This document shows, one piece after another, positions 9,868 through 18,958 of a DNA stretch of 64,000 nt. A program made the position numbers and the translations under genes. The notes beneath the pieces are model-generated. The model did not search any database and had not been told where the DNA came from. It saw nothing but the letters and a program-made list of their open reading frames with translations. This DNA comes from an uncultured Rhizobiaceae bacterium (GTDB lineage Bacteria; Pseudomonadota; Alphaproteobacteria; Rhizobiales; Rhizobiaceae): positions 3,782,001 through 3,846,000 of the forward strand of contig CATOTF010000002.1 of the NCBI GenBank assembly GCA_951813045.1. The letters are read 5' to 3'. Position 1 is the stretch's first letter. Each line of letters begins with the position of its first letter.

Positions 9868-10683
9868 CATATGAATGCATCAGCGAGCTTATTCAGAAAA
9901 CTGGGGCTACTAAATACCAGCCGGTTGGTTGCACGGGAATCGACAATGATATTCGAGCGAGATTTGGGATTTCGCGGAATAATTGCCCGCAAACTCTACA
10001 CCTTCTACGGCGCCCAGGATCTCATCATCTGCCAGACAGAGCGGATGCTTAATTCGCTCAACAAAAATACAAAAAACCGCTTGGCTTCTTTAGTGGCGCA
10101 CATCCCGAATCCGATTGATAAGACCGCGATTTCAAAGGCAATGAACTGCAAGGCGGAAGCCCTGCCGTCCCTATCTAACGGCGCCAGATTGATTGGTTGG
10201 TGTGGCAGGCTAGACCCTGTAAAATCACCCCTCAAGGCAATCGATACACTTGACAAACTGGCCAACAAAAGCGGCAATCAGGTTCACCTCGTGATGATAG
10301 GCGAAGGCCAAATGCGTCAGGATATTTTATCTTATGCGAAGAAACTGGGATTATCTTCCCAACTCACGCTAACTGGCCGAGTGGCTGAACCGGCGACAAT
10401 CCTGCGGCATTGCAATGCTGGCTTAATGACATCGAACGTCGAAGGCTTTCCAAATGTAATCCTGGAAATGTTGGCCGCGGGCATTCCCCGCGTCGTAACC
10501 ACCAATTGTGCAGGAGACCTTGGCAATATTCCCGGTGTAATCATATCCAAGGATATGACCGCCGATAGCTTATCTTCCAACTTGATTGAAGCATTGGAAC
10601 AAATTAGGCCGCACGATAAGATCGATCGATTTCTTCAAGAACGTAACCCGGGTTCGTTCTTTCAGAAAATATTGGCTGTCTAA
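9868..10683 (+). pseudogene. Glycosyltransferase family 4, C-terminal part (after IS21-family element)
   Basis: The remaining 271 codons of the transferase begun at 7103. It contains the second Rossmann half with IPNPID, GWCGRLDPVKSPLKAID and MIGEGQMRQDIL, and the EGFPNVILEMLAAGIP motif (E-x7-E), which binds the donor nucleotide sugar. Read alone, a start at 9856 lies inside the IS end and would give only the C-terminal half, which is unlikely to work. Its stop overlaps the start of the next gene (TAATG), so downstream genes could be affected by polarity from the insertion. Confidence 0.9.
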
Positions 10684-11711
10684 TGAACGCGTATTTCGCA
10701 CAGACAAACAACTCCATTTCTAAAGTGCGAAATGGTCCGTCTGTCCGTGAGGGCATTCTATCCGGCCGATGGATATTCAGCTTATTGTTCGCCGCCGTGA
10801 TTATCCTGGGGCCATGGGAAGCTATCCGTGGCGATGACTTTGCTGATTTGGTCAACTATCGAACGAGAATTTACGAGCTGCAAGATTACGGCATGCGGTA
10901 CTTCGTTTGGGAAAATTCTGTTGTTGGCTGGTTGCGCTATGAATTTCTCTGGTTCTATACGCTGGCGCTTGTCGCCTACAATAATATCCATCCGGACATT
11001 TTTATTGCTACCATCGCCGGGGTTTCAGCGTTCCTGACACACTCCTTCCTGAGCAGATATCTGGGTGTACTTCTCGCGACAATCGTCCTGCTGAATCCAA
11101 TTACGATTGACCTGCTGTCATCGCAAATTCGCAGCGCGGTGGCCTTCGCCCTTTTTCTGGGGTTGATACATTGGCGGTTCCCCGGTCGCCTGGATTGGCT
11201 CCGCATTATTTTATTCCTACCGCTTTTATTCATCCACACCGGATTGTTTTTAATTCTGGGATTCTTTGCAGGATCCATTGCCATAGCACGCACACAATTA
11301 ATTTCCCCCCAGCAAAAAGTACTGGCCACGGCTGCGGCGGCCGTTATCTTGACGTTATCCATTGCGTATTTATTACCCTCCATCGTTGAAGTTACCGAGG
11401 ACCGGCGAAGCCTCTCGCAATACGGACTGAAGTCTCCGGCGTATTTAATGTACTGGTTTATTTGCGCGGGTGCATTGATCGTCTCGATCAACCAAGACCT
11501 TTCAACTCGCTGGGAGTACTTCTTTGCTTTGGTCATCTGTTTGACTGCACCACTTCTGGAAATCGCCGGACTTCCTGGGTTTCGGTTCATAGCATTAGCA
11601 ATACCTGTAATCTTTGCAGCATTTGCCGGGCTGCGGGGGATTATTATGCATGGTCTCTTATTTGCAACCCTGGCATACCAGTTCCTCCTCATCATATATT
11701 GGGTTCGATGA
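10683..11711 (+). CDS. EpsG-like polysaccharide polymerase (membrane protein)
   Basis: A 342-residue membrane protein with roughly nine to ten hydrophobic segments. The N-terminal part, GDDFADLVNYRTRIYE followed by WLRYEFLWFYTLAL, resembles EpsG-family proteins, which act as Wzy-type polymerases for exopolysaccharide. No catalytic residue can be assigned from sequence. The start codon overlaps the preceding stop, and its own stop overlaps the flippase start by ATGA, so it lies in a tightly coupled operon. An O-antigen polymerase of another subfamily is the main alternative. Confidence 0.7.
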   Translation: MNAYFAQTNNSISKVRNGPSVREGILSGRWIFSLLFAAVIILGPWEAIRGDDFADLVNYRTRIYELQDYGMRYFVWENSVVGWLRYEFLWFYTLALVAYNNIHPDIFIATIAGVSAFLTHSFLSRYLGVLLATIVLLNPITIDLLSSQIRSAVAFALFLGLIHWRFPGRLDWLRIILFLPLLFIHTGLFLILGFFAGSIAIARTQLISPQQKVLATAAAAVILTLSIAYLLPSIVEVTEDRRSLSQYGLKSPAYLMYWFICAGALIVSINQDLSTRWEYFFALVICLTAPLLEIAGLPGFRFIALAIPVIFAAFAGLRGIIMHGLLFATLAYQFLLIIYWVR

Positions 11712-12934
11712 TACCCCGCGGCTTCACAACACTTCTGCTGGGTAGCGGCCTGGCGCAGGTAATTTCCATCGCCGCCCTGCCAATATTGGGACGGCTTTAC
11801 GACCCGACAAGTTTTGGTCAGCTCGGCGCGGTTATGGCTTTAGTTTCGCTCAGCGCTTCAGTTGTCCACGGTCGGTATCAACTGGCTATTCCAGTCACAA
11901 AAAACGATGATGAGGCCCGTGCGCTGTTATGGTTGACCAGCGGCTTAACGCTTCTGTTTTCCCTGCCATTCATTCTGCTTCTTGCATCATTTGTAGGTGA
12001 GCGCCCGGATGGCTTGTCCACAATGGCATTTTTAGCAGTGGCCACACTGATGACGTTCCTGACAGCGCAGATTGACGTATTTTCCTATTGGCGCAGCCGG
12101 GGCGGGCGATTTCGTGTCTCCGCCCGCAATGCCCTCACCCGCAATCTGGTAAGTGTCGTCCTTCAAATTGGGTTGGCCACTATCAATGGTTTTGGTCTTA
12201 TGATTGGAATCCTTATTGGCACCGCAAGTGCAGCCTGTCTTGGGTGGTATGATGCCCTAAAGCGGGACGATCGCCCAATCGGTTGGGTGCCATTGCGTGA
12301 CGTCATCGGAGTTGCCCGAAAATACAGCCATTTTGCATTATTCGGTGTACCGCAAGGTTGGTTGGCGGCACTTTCATGGAACGCAATGCCGCTGTTACTG
12401 CTTCGATTTGATACTACGTCGACAGCTGGACAATACTGGGTGGCGTACAGGTTGTTGCTGGCCCCTATCACCGTGTTTGGCGCAGCCTATCGACAGGCGA
12501 TGCTCCCGCTTTTCCCTAAACTTGAGCCGCCAAATGCCCAGGCGCAAGCCCGGCAACATGCCCTTCTCTTGGCACTTGCCGGTATCATTCCAATGTTATT
12601 GCTTCTCATCTACGGAAAACCAATATTTGAGACAGTTATTGGCCCCAAATGGGGTGAAGCGGGCATATTAGCAGGAATTCTGTCGATCGGCATTCTGGCT
12701 GATGCGTTTAAAGTTCCAACCATCTGCCTGCTTCAGTTTCAAGGAAAACAACGGGTGCTTCTAATTTGGGAAGCCTTTATCGTGACCAGTCGATATGCGA
12801 TTGCGGTGCCTTTACTCATGGTAGGCGAAACCACAACGGCCGTCACTGTATTTGCAATAGCGGGAGCCATTGGATGGTCCCTATTTTCTCTTGTTCAGTT
12901 ATGGCCAAGAAACCTACATCTGGCTGACGCATGA
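11708..12934 (+). CDS. Wzx-like polysaccharide flippase
   Basis: About 408 residues with around twelve membrane segments. The opening RGFTTLLLGSGLAQVIS and the following PILGRLYDP are typical of Wzx/MurJ-type MOP-superfamily flippases. It would move the lipid-linked repeat unit across the inner membrane. The start is taken at ATG 11708, which overlaps the previous stop (ATGA). An upstream open stretch from 11462 is in the wrong context, lies inside the previous gene and is not membrane-like. It overlaps the next glycosyltransferase by four bases. Confidence 0.83.
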   Translation: MIPRGFTTLLLGSGLAQVISIAALPILGRLYDPTSFGQLGAVMALVSLSASVVHGRYQLAIPVTKNDDEARALLWLTSGLTLLFSLPFILLLASFVGERPDGLSTMAFLAVATLMTFLTAQIDVFSYWRSRGGRFRVSARNALTRNLVSVVLQIGLATINGFGLMIGILIGTASAACLGWYDALKRDDRPIGWVPLRDVIGVARKYSHFALFGVPQGWLAALSWNAMPLLLLRFDTTSTAGQYWVAYRLLLAPITVFGAAYRQAMLPLFPKLEPPNAQAQARQHALLLALAGIIPMLLLLIYGKPIFETVIGPKWGEAGILAGILSIGILADAFKVPTICLLQFQGKQRVLLIWEAFIVTSRYAIAVPLLMVGETTTAVTVFAIAGAIGWSLFSLVQLWPRNLHLADA

Positions 12935-14070
12935 AACGCCGGATTCTTCTTTTGGGCTCCTATGCTCCATCTTTGATCAATTTTCGTGGACCGCTGATTA
13001 AAGATTTGATTGCCACCGGTCATTTTGTTGTCGCTGGCGCACCAGAGATGGATTCGGAGATATCGCACTCGCTCTCGAAGATCGGAGCCCTGCCCGTTCA
13101 AACCCCATTGCAGCGCACAGGGTTAAATATCGTCAAAGACATAAATTACCGTAATCAAATTAGGAATCTGACCAAAGAACACCAAATTGATTTTGTCATA
13201 ACGTATACGATCAAACCTAATATCTGGGGAGCATTTGCGGCTGCTCATTATCAAATCGATTCTGTGGCTATGGTTACCGGTTTAGGGTTCGCATTTACAA
13301 ATCAGGCCAAAGCAAAAAGTCATTTTGCCGGACTTCGCCGGAACATTATTTCCGGCCTTGCAAAATGGCTTTATCGACAAGCTACCGCGCGTAATCGCAA
13401 TATTATTTTTCAAAACCCAGATGACCAGCGGGATTTTATCGAGGCCGGTTGTTTAGCAGATCCTTCAAAATGCCTGATGACAGCCGGGTCCGGTGTCGAC
13501 ACGGCGCATTATGATAAACAAGCGCTACCCAAAGAGCCTATATTTTTGATGGTGAGCCGCCTGTTGGGCAACAAAGGCGTGCGGGAATACGCGCGCGCAG
13601 CGTTACTTCTAAAAAGCGAATATCCACAATCACGCTTCCTGCTTGTCGGTTATCATGATGAAGGTTCAGACGGCATTAAACCTTCTGAGGTAGAAGACTG
13701 GATTGATGAGGGTTTAGAATATCTTGGGCCGCTTGATGATGTGCGCCCGGCATTGGGAGTTTCAAGCGTCTACGTACTGCCGTCCTACCGCGAAGGTACG
13801 CCAAGATCTGTATTGGAAGCTATGTCAGCAGGACGTGCGATTATTACAAGCGACGCCCCAGGGTGCCGGGAAACAGTGGTTGAGGGTCAAAATGGGTACC
13901 TTGTACCGATTCAAAACGTCGAAGTACTTGCCGAGAAGATGAAATTTCTGATCGAAAACCCAACGTTAAGGGATTCTATGGGATCAAGGAGCCGGGAGAT
14001 TGCTGTCGAGAAATATGATTGCAGCAAGGTGAACAACAGGTTGATGCAGGATTTAGGTCTACAGATATGA
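12931..14070 (+). CDS. Glycosyltransferase family 4
   Basis: A 379-residue GT-B enzyme. The N-terminal acceptor half begins RRILLLGSYAPSLINFRGPL. The C-terminal donor half has MVSRLLGNKGVREYARA, FLLVGYHDEG and YREGTPRSVLEAMSAGRAII, with the E-x7-E motif. It resembles the PglA / WbpX-like group, which adds a HexNAc to an undecaprenyl-linked first sugar. This fits the PglC-like initiating transferase gene that follows with an ATGA overlap. The exact donor is not predictable. Confidence 0.87.
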   Translation: MKRRILLLGSYAPSLINFRGPLIKDLIATGHFVVAGAPEMDSEISHSLSKIGALPVQTPLQRTGLNIVKDINYRNQIRNLTKEHQIDFVITYTIKPNIWGAFAAAHYQIDSVAMVTGLGFAFTNQAKAKSHFAGLRRNIISGLAKWLYRQATARNRNIIFQNPDDQRDFIEAGCLADPSKCLMTAGSGVDTAHYDKQALPKEPIFLMVSRLLGNKGVREYARAALLLKSEYPQSRFLLVGYHDEGSDGIKPSEVEDWIDEGLEYLGPLDDVRPALGVSSVYVLPSYREGTPRSVLEAMSAGRAIITSDAPGCRETVVEGQNGYLVPIQNVEVLAEKMKFLIENPTLRDSMGSRSREIAVEKYDCSKVNNRLMQDLGLQI

Positions 14071-14672
14071 AACGTTGCTTCGATATTCTCGTATCTGCGA
14101 TACTGCTCGTTGCACTAACGCCAGTATTCTTGCTGACTGCACTAGTGATTCGATTGAGTTTAGGCGGGCCGGTATTATTCAAGCAAACCCGTCCGGGTTT
14201 GAACGGAGAGCCCTTCGAAATTTTAAAATTCCGCACCATGTTTGAGGCAATGGATTCCTCCGGCCTTCCGTTACCGGATGCGCAACGGCTAAGCCGCGTC
14301 GGTCGATTTCTGCGCGCGACTTCAATCGACGAATTACCCGAATTATGGAATATATTGAAGGGCGATATGAGCCTTGTCGGTCCGCGGCCGCTACTGATGG
14401 AGTATCTTCCGCTTTATTCAGCTGAGCAGGCACGCCGACATGCAGTACGCCCCGGCCTCACCGGCTGGGCACAGATAAACGGTCGAAATGCATTGAGTTG
14501 GGAAGAGAAATTCGAGCTCGATGTTTGGTATGTGAACAACAGCTCAATGTTACTCGATATCAAAATATTGGTCAGCACGGCTCTTAAGGTTGTCGCCCGT
14601 GAAGGAATTTCAGCTGTTGGTGAAGCAACCATGCCGAAATTTAAAGGAATTCAAACCAGGAAGATACAATGA
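14067..14672 (+). CDS. PglC-like undecaprenyl-phosphate sugar-phosphate transferase
   Basis: A 201-residue minimal (PglC-size) initiating transferase. It starts MKRCFDILVSAILLVAL, the re-entrant membrane helix, followed by FKQTRPGLNGEPFEILKFRTM, SIDELPELWNILKGDMSLVGPRP and VRPGLTGWAQING. The small size and the PglD/PglE/PglF-like neighbours suggest the substrate is a UDP-diacetamido-trideoxyhexose. Start ATG 14067 overlaps the previous stop; an upstream in-frame ATG at 14019 would lie inside the preceding gene. It is the second initiating enzyme in the locus. Confidence 0.88.
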   Translation: MKRCFDILVSAILLVALTPVFLLTALVIRLSLGGPVLFKQTRPGLNGEPFEILKFRTMFEAMDSSGLPLPDAQRLSRVGRFLRATSIDELPELWNILKGDMSLVGPRPLLMEYLPLYSAEQARRHAVRPGLTGWAQINGRNALSWEEKFELDVWYVNNSSMLLDIKILVSTALKVVAREGISAVGEATMPKFKGIQTRKIQ

Positions 14673-15283
14673 GCACATTACTGCTTGTTGGGGCCGGGGG
14701 ACACGGGCGTGTTGTCGCCAGCATTGCTGAAGATAGCGGGTATTCCGATATCGCCTTTACCGATGCGCGTTATCCGGAACTGAAGAACTCGGGCATTTGG
14801 CCTGTAATTTCACAGAATTCAGACCAACAGAATTATGGAGAACAATTCATATCCATCGGCTCCAATGAAATGCGCGCCGACACAGACCGTCACCTTGGGT
14901 TTCCAGAGATGCCCATTTTAGCCCATCCCAATAGTGTAATCTCGCGGCACGCCACTGTTACCGCGGGTACCGTTATTGTGGCCGGGGCGGTAGTCAGCGG
15001 GTTTTCCCAAGTTGGTCGGTCCTGCATTCTCAATACCAATTGTTCTGTCGACCACGACTGTATATTGGAAAACTACGTTCACATTTCACCCGGCGCACAT
15101 TTAGCTGGTAGTGTGACGGTCGGAAACAATACATGGGTCGGTATTGGTGCTGTTGTCCGGGAAGGCATAACAATTGGCTCAAATGTAAAGATTGGCGCAG
15201 GTGCTGTTGTCATCAATGATGTCCCTGATGGCGTAACGGTTGTAGGTAACCCCGCCAAGCCACTGGAGCGTACGTCATGTTGA
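14669..15283 (+). CDS. PglD/NeuD-like sugar O- or N-acetyltransferase
   Basis: A 204-residue protein. It has an N-terminal nucleotide-sugar-binding Rossmann part (TLLLVGAGGHGRVVASIAED), then a left-handed beta-helix of hexapeptide repeats from about residue 95 to the end (including NCSVDHDCILENYVHISPGA, with the His conserved in PglD). It likely acetylates the 4-amino group of a UDP-4-amino sugar using acetyl-CoA. The start overlaps the PglC-like stop (ATGA) and its end overlaps the aminotransferase start by seven bases, so these three steps are encoded together. Confidence 0.86.
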   Translation: MSTLLLVGAGGHGRVVASIAEDSGYSDIAFTDARYPELKNSGIWPVISQNSDQQNYGEQFISIGSNEMRADTDRHLGFPEMPILAHPNSVISRHATVTAGTVIVAGAVVSGFSQVGRSCILNTNCSVDHDCILENYVHISPGAHLAGSVTVGNNTWVGIGAVVREGITIGSNVKIGAGAVVINDVPDGVTVVGNPAKPLERTSC

Positions 15284-16455
15284 ACGGCCCCTTCCCGCCC
15301 TGGCCAAATTTTACGCAAGAAGAAGCTGATGCCGTTAGCCGAGTCCTCCTGTCCAACCGGGTTAACGTGTGGACCGGCAATGAAACACGCCAATTCGAAG
15401 AAGAGTTCGCACGTTTTGCCGGGACAAATCGTGCCATCGCATTGGCAAACGGCACGCTCGCACTCGATCTTGCATTACACGGTCTGAAGATTGGGGCTCG
15501 CAACGGCGGTTCAAATGCAGACGAAGTTATTGTTACACCCCGCAGTTTCATCGCCTCTGCATCATGTGTGATAAACGCAGGCGCAGTACCGGTCTTTGCT
15601 GATGTCGATAGAGATAGCCAAAACATCACCCCAAAAACCGTGGAGCCGCACCTTACCAAGAACACGCGGGCAATCATATGCGTTCATCTTGCCGGTTGGC
15701 CCTGCGACATGGACGGTTTCGCATCTCTTTCCAAACAGCATGATATTCGTTTGATAGAAGATTGCGCGCAGGCCCATGGTGCCATGTATAAGGGAAAACC
15801 AGTTGGTGGTTTCGGCGATGTGGCGGCCTGGTCATTTTGTCAGGACAAAATTATGTCCACCGGCGGCGAAGGCGGGATGATCACCTGTAATGACGAACAA
15901 CTTTGGCGTCGGATGTGGTCATTCAAGGACCATGGAAAAAGCTATTCCGCTGTTTTTGAAAAACAACACCCTCCCGGGTTCCGTTGGTTACATGAAAGCA
16001 TCGGTACAAATTGGCGCATGACGGAAATGCAGGCCACAATTGGGCGTATACAGCTTAAACGTATGCCCGAATGGCACACCAAACGAGCAGCGAATGCAGC
16101 AGATCTGAATGCCACGCTGGCACCTTATACGGGAAAAGATGAAATATTGCGCATCCCCAAGATAACTCAAATTCAAGGTACAGATTCACACCACGCCTAT
16201 TATAAATTTTATGCGTTCACCCAACCGGAAAACCTTCCTGATGGATGGGACCGTGATACAATAATCAGAAAGCTTAATGCGCAGGGCCTCCCTTGCATGC
16301 AGGGTTCATGCTCAGAGGTTTACCGTGAGTTGGCGTTCAATAACATGCCCAGCCGTCCGGATCGTCCTCTTCCCATGGCAAAAGAACTTGGTGAGACAAG
16401 TTTAATGTTCTTAGTGCATCCTGGGGTTACCAAGGTCGACATCGATCTGGGTTAA
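15277..16455 (+). CDS. DegT/DnrJ/EryC1 aminotransferase (PglE-like)
   Basis: A 392-residue PLP enzyme of the sugar aminotransferase family. The cofactor lysine is in SFCQDKIMSTGGEGG, preceded by IEDCAQAHGA, which carries the PLP-contacting Asp. It should convert the 4-keto product of the 4,6-dehydratase into the UDP-4-amino sugar, with glutamate as amino donor. The substrate-making dehydratase gene starts 19 bp downstream but is broken by an IS, so this enzyme may now lack its substrate. Confidence 0.88.
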   Translation: MLNGPFPPWPNFTQEEADAVSRVLLSNRVNVWTGNETRQFEEEFARFAGTNRAIALANGTLALDLALHGLKIGARNGGSNADEVIVTPRSFIASASCVINAGAVPVFADVDRDSQNITPKTVEPHLTKNTRAIICVHLAGWPCDMDGFASLSKQHDIRLIEDCAQAHGAMYKGKPVGGFGDVAAWSFCQDKIMSTGGEGGMITCNDEQLWRRMWSFKDHGKSYSAVFEKQHPPGFRWLHESIGTNWRMTEMQATIGRIQLKRMPEWHTKRAANAADLNATLAPYTGKDEILRIPKITQIQGTDSHHAYYKFYAFTQPENLPDGWDRDTIIRKLNAQGLPCMQGSCSEVYRELAFNNMPSRPDRPLPMAKELGETSLMFLVHPGVTKVDIDLG

Positions 16456-16474
16456 AATTCAGGGCTGGATAATA

Positions 16475-17593
16475 ATGCACGAATATCTCACCAATTTATC
16501 ACGCGTGACCAAGGGCGCAATTCTGCTGTACGCTGATATGGGACTGATTGTTCTATCACTGATAACGGCGATTCAATTAGCACTGAATGATCCGTGGCCA
16601 ACACATACGTTTTTTGAAAGCATTCCCGTAATCGGTGTGTTGCTGTTGTCAGCGGTCGTGCTAACCAGGCTATTCCGCCTGCACCTTACAAAACTCGGCG
16701 GTTACGAAACAAAGGCCATTTTAAAGGTCTCTATCTGGGTTGTCCTACTCGCCTTTATCGCCAGTCTCTCCAACATTATATTCTCGGTATCAGTTCCAGG
16801 TACAACACCAGTCCTCTTTGGTATGATACTTGGCCTGTCAATTTTTGTTGTTCGATTGTCGGCAATCGCATTCCTCATCTGGTTGGAAGACCATTCGTTA
16901 AAAAGGGTCCCGGTTGCCGTTTTTGGAGCGGGCGCTGGTGGGTTACAACTCATTGCAGCTCTAAAAAGCTCACGCCTATACCGTCCGGTTCTGTTCGTGG
17001 ACGACAACATAAAACTTCAAAACCTCGAAATCGCAGGACTGAAAGTCCATTCTCCTTCCACGTTGGCGGAGCATCTTTCGGATGGCCGCATAGAGAAGAT
17101 TTTTCTCGCAATACCATCAATTTCACCAGCCAAAAGGCGACAGATGGTTGGTTCATTGCAAAGCCTTGATTGCGAGGTTCTTGAACTGCCATCCTACATA
17201 GAAATGATCCAATCCGGTGGCATGCTCCGCAGTCTGAGACCGGTCGACCCTGAGGACCTTTTAGGACGCGCGGGTGTTGATCTGGGAATTCCTGAAGTCG
17301 CTGAAACCTACTCCGGTAAAAACATATTTGTGAGCGGAGCAGGTGGTTCAATCGGCTCTGAACTTTGCCGCATGTTGGTTGAAACCGGGCCACGTAAACT
17401 CGTGCTCTTCGAGATATCTGAATATTCCTTATATGCAATCGAGCAGGAATTGCGGTCGCTTGCGCAGGAACAGAGTATCGAATTAGTCCCGGTACTTGGT
17501 AGCATCAATAATCAACAACAATTGGAAAATCTGTTCAAAGAGCAATCAATAGACGTTATCGTGCACGCTGCGGCCTACAAGCATGTGCCTCTT
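16475..17593 (+). pseudogene. UDP-HexNAc 4,6-dehydratase (PglF/WbpM-like), N-terminal part
   Basis: Codons 1-373 of a membrane-bound nucleotide-sugar 4,6-dehydratase. Four membrane helices (residues ~15-145) are followed by a first Rossmann domain (VAVFGAGAGGLQLI) and the start of the catalytic domain (VSGAGGSIGSELCRML). The frame stops at AAYKHVPL, where the IS3-family copy begins. The missing half, starting VEANELEG, is found at 32516-31758 on the other strand. The sequence CTT occurs at both breakpoints (17591-17593; as AAG at 32517-32519), which is the insertion's target repeat. The gene is inactive here. Confidence 0.92.
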
Positions 17594-17631
17594 TGGACTT
17601 GTCCCGTATTAATTCCGCATCCTGTTCTCGT

Positions 17632-18489
17632 TTAACTCGTTTTTCGTTCAAATTTGATGGGCGACATTCCTCCTATTGCTGAGTGTCTTCTGCGGCTGTT
17701 GTAAAAGCCGTTGATGTATTGGAACAGGGCGTCGGTTGCTTGCTGTCGTGTTTGCCATGTGCCGCGCCAGATGAGTTCGGCTTTGAGTGTTTTGAAGAAC
17801 GTCTCGACCACGGCGTTGTCCCAGCAATTGCCTTTTCGGCTCATGGACACTTTAAACTTCAGTTCACGCATTCGTTTTTGATAATCATGAGAGCAGTATT
17901 GACTGCCACGGTCCGTATGATGAATGCAGCCCGGCGGTGGGTTTCGAAGGGCCAAAGCCCGGTTGAGAGCCTGCAATGCCAAGTCTTTCTTCAACCGGTT
18001 GCTGACAGCCCAACCCACCACACGGCGTGAATGTAGATCGATCATCACTGCCAGATACAGCCAGCCCTCACGGGTCCAGATGTAGCTGATGTCACCTGCC
18101 CATTTCTGGTTGGGTTTATCCGCTTGGAAGTTCCGCCCCAGCAAGTTAGGCGCAATGTTGAAGCGGTGATTGCTATCGGTCGTAGCTTTGTATTTGCGTG
18201 TTCTGACCACTCGAATGCCGTTGTCGCGCATCAGGCGGCCAACACGGCGGTGACCAATAGCAAGGCCGGCTTCCTTCAACTCCTGCGTCATTCTCGGGCG
18301 ACCATAACTGCCAAGGCTCAAGTGATGCTGTTCACGGATGTGCGCCAGAACCACCATGTCATCGCGCTGCCGTTGACTAACAGGGCGGTTGTGCCAGGCA
18401 CGATAACCACGCGATGTAACATTCAGAATATGGCAAAGCCGATCCACCGGAACGTGTTTCCTGTGTTCTTCGACAAACGCAAATCTCAC
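17632..18489 (-). CDS. IS3-family transposase OrfB (copy A)
   Basis: A 285-residue integrase-core protein. An N-terminal HTH_21-like part is followed by the DDE catalytic triad: KWAGDISYIW, HHTDRGSQYCS and NAVVETFFKTLKAEL. It starts at a GTG overlapping the OrfA stop by four bases. In the IS3 family the active OrfAB is usually made by a -1 ribosomal frameshift near the end of orfA. Here the AAG-AAG stretch close to LKKATVFF is a candidate slip site, but coupled re-initiation at the GTG is also possible. Confidence 0.92.
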   Translation of the reverse strand: MRFAFVEEHRKHVPVDRLCHILNVTSRGYRAWHNRPVSQRQRDDMVVLAHIREQHHLSLGSYGRPRMTQELKEAGLAIGHRRVGRLMRDNGIRVVRTRKYKATTDSNHRFNIAPNLLGRNFQADKPNQKWAGDISYIWTREGWLYLAVMIDLHSRRVVGWAVSNRLKKDLALQALNRALALRNPPPGCIHHTDRGSQYCSHDYQKRMRELKFKVSMSRKGNCWDNAVVETFFKTLKAELIWRGTWQTRQQATDALFQYINGFYNSRRRHSAIGGMSPIKFERKTS

Positions 18490-18761
18490 TTGCTTTGACC
18501 CGCGAAGAACACTGTTGCCTTCTTTAATATCTCCCTCTCCTCCGTGAGGAGACGAACCTCTCTGCGAAGCCGCTCATTCTCTTTGGCCAGATCAATATCA
18601 ACCGATGGTGGAAGGTCATCAGGCCGGGATTGTTGTATCCATTTCGATAACGTCGAAAAGCCGACCCCCAAATCTGATGCCACTTGTTTCCGGGTAAGTC
18701 CGCTGGTCAGCGCAATACGCACCGCTTCACGCTTGAATTCGTCTGTGTGGCCTCGTGCCAT
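18486..18761 (-). CDS. IS3-family OrfA (copy A)
   Basis: A 91-residue DNA-binding protein: HTH_Tnp_1 helix-turn-helix (TRKQVASDLGVGFSTLSKWI) and a C-terminal leucine-zipper-like coiled coil (ENERLRREVRLLTEEREILK) used for multimerisation. It recognises the element ends. Protein sequence is identical to copy B, so both copies are recent. Confidence 0.93.
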   Translation of the reverse strand: MARGHTDEFKREAVRIALTSGLTRKQVASDLGVGFSTLSKWIQQSRPDDLPPSVDIDLAKENERLRREVRLLTEEREILKKATVFFAGQSK

Positions 18762-18824
18762 AATAGTTCTCCTTGATGGGATTAATCCAATTCAAGGACA
18801 CGGAACTAAACCGTGACAAGTCCA

Positions 18825-18958
18825 GGGATGGAGTAAGAACATGCGGCTGAAACTATCAGGAAGCGCATATTCTAAATGAGATCTCAAACCGGCCCATAAT
18901 CGTGCTGCCTTTGACGTTGCATAACTGGATTGGCGGTGCGAGTGTATCCGGATGAGCG
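18825..18958. other. Short non-coding stretch after IS copy A
   Basis: A spacer of 134 bp between the IS end and the monooxygenase. No gene or remnant is recognisable. If the segment 18825-32519 was inverted, this stretch was formerly the neighbour of the sequence beginning at 33751; the first three bases (GGG) do not give a target repeat with GGT there. Confidence 0.5.

Larger units (their letters stand above)
17594..18824 (-). mobile_element. IS3-family insertion sequence, copy A (1231 bp)
   Basis: The element is bounded by TGGACTTGTC and GACAAGTCCA. The ends form an imperfect inverted repeat matching at 19 of 23 positions. It encodes OrfA and OrfB leftward. The left flank is CTT within the dehydratase gene; the right flank (GGG) does not repeat it. 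Copy B at 32520-33750 has the same length and encodes identical proteins in the opposite orientation. The mismatched flanks together with the split host gene show that recombination or replicative inversion occurred between copies. Confidence 0.93.

Noticed and set aside
11462-11707. N-terminal extension of the flippase frame
   Set aside because: It overlaps the EpsG-like gene, lacks membrane segments and has Cys/Arg-rich noise; ATG 11708 with ATGA coupling fits better.
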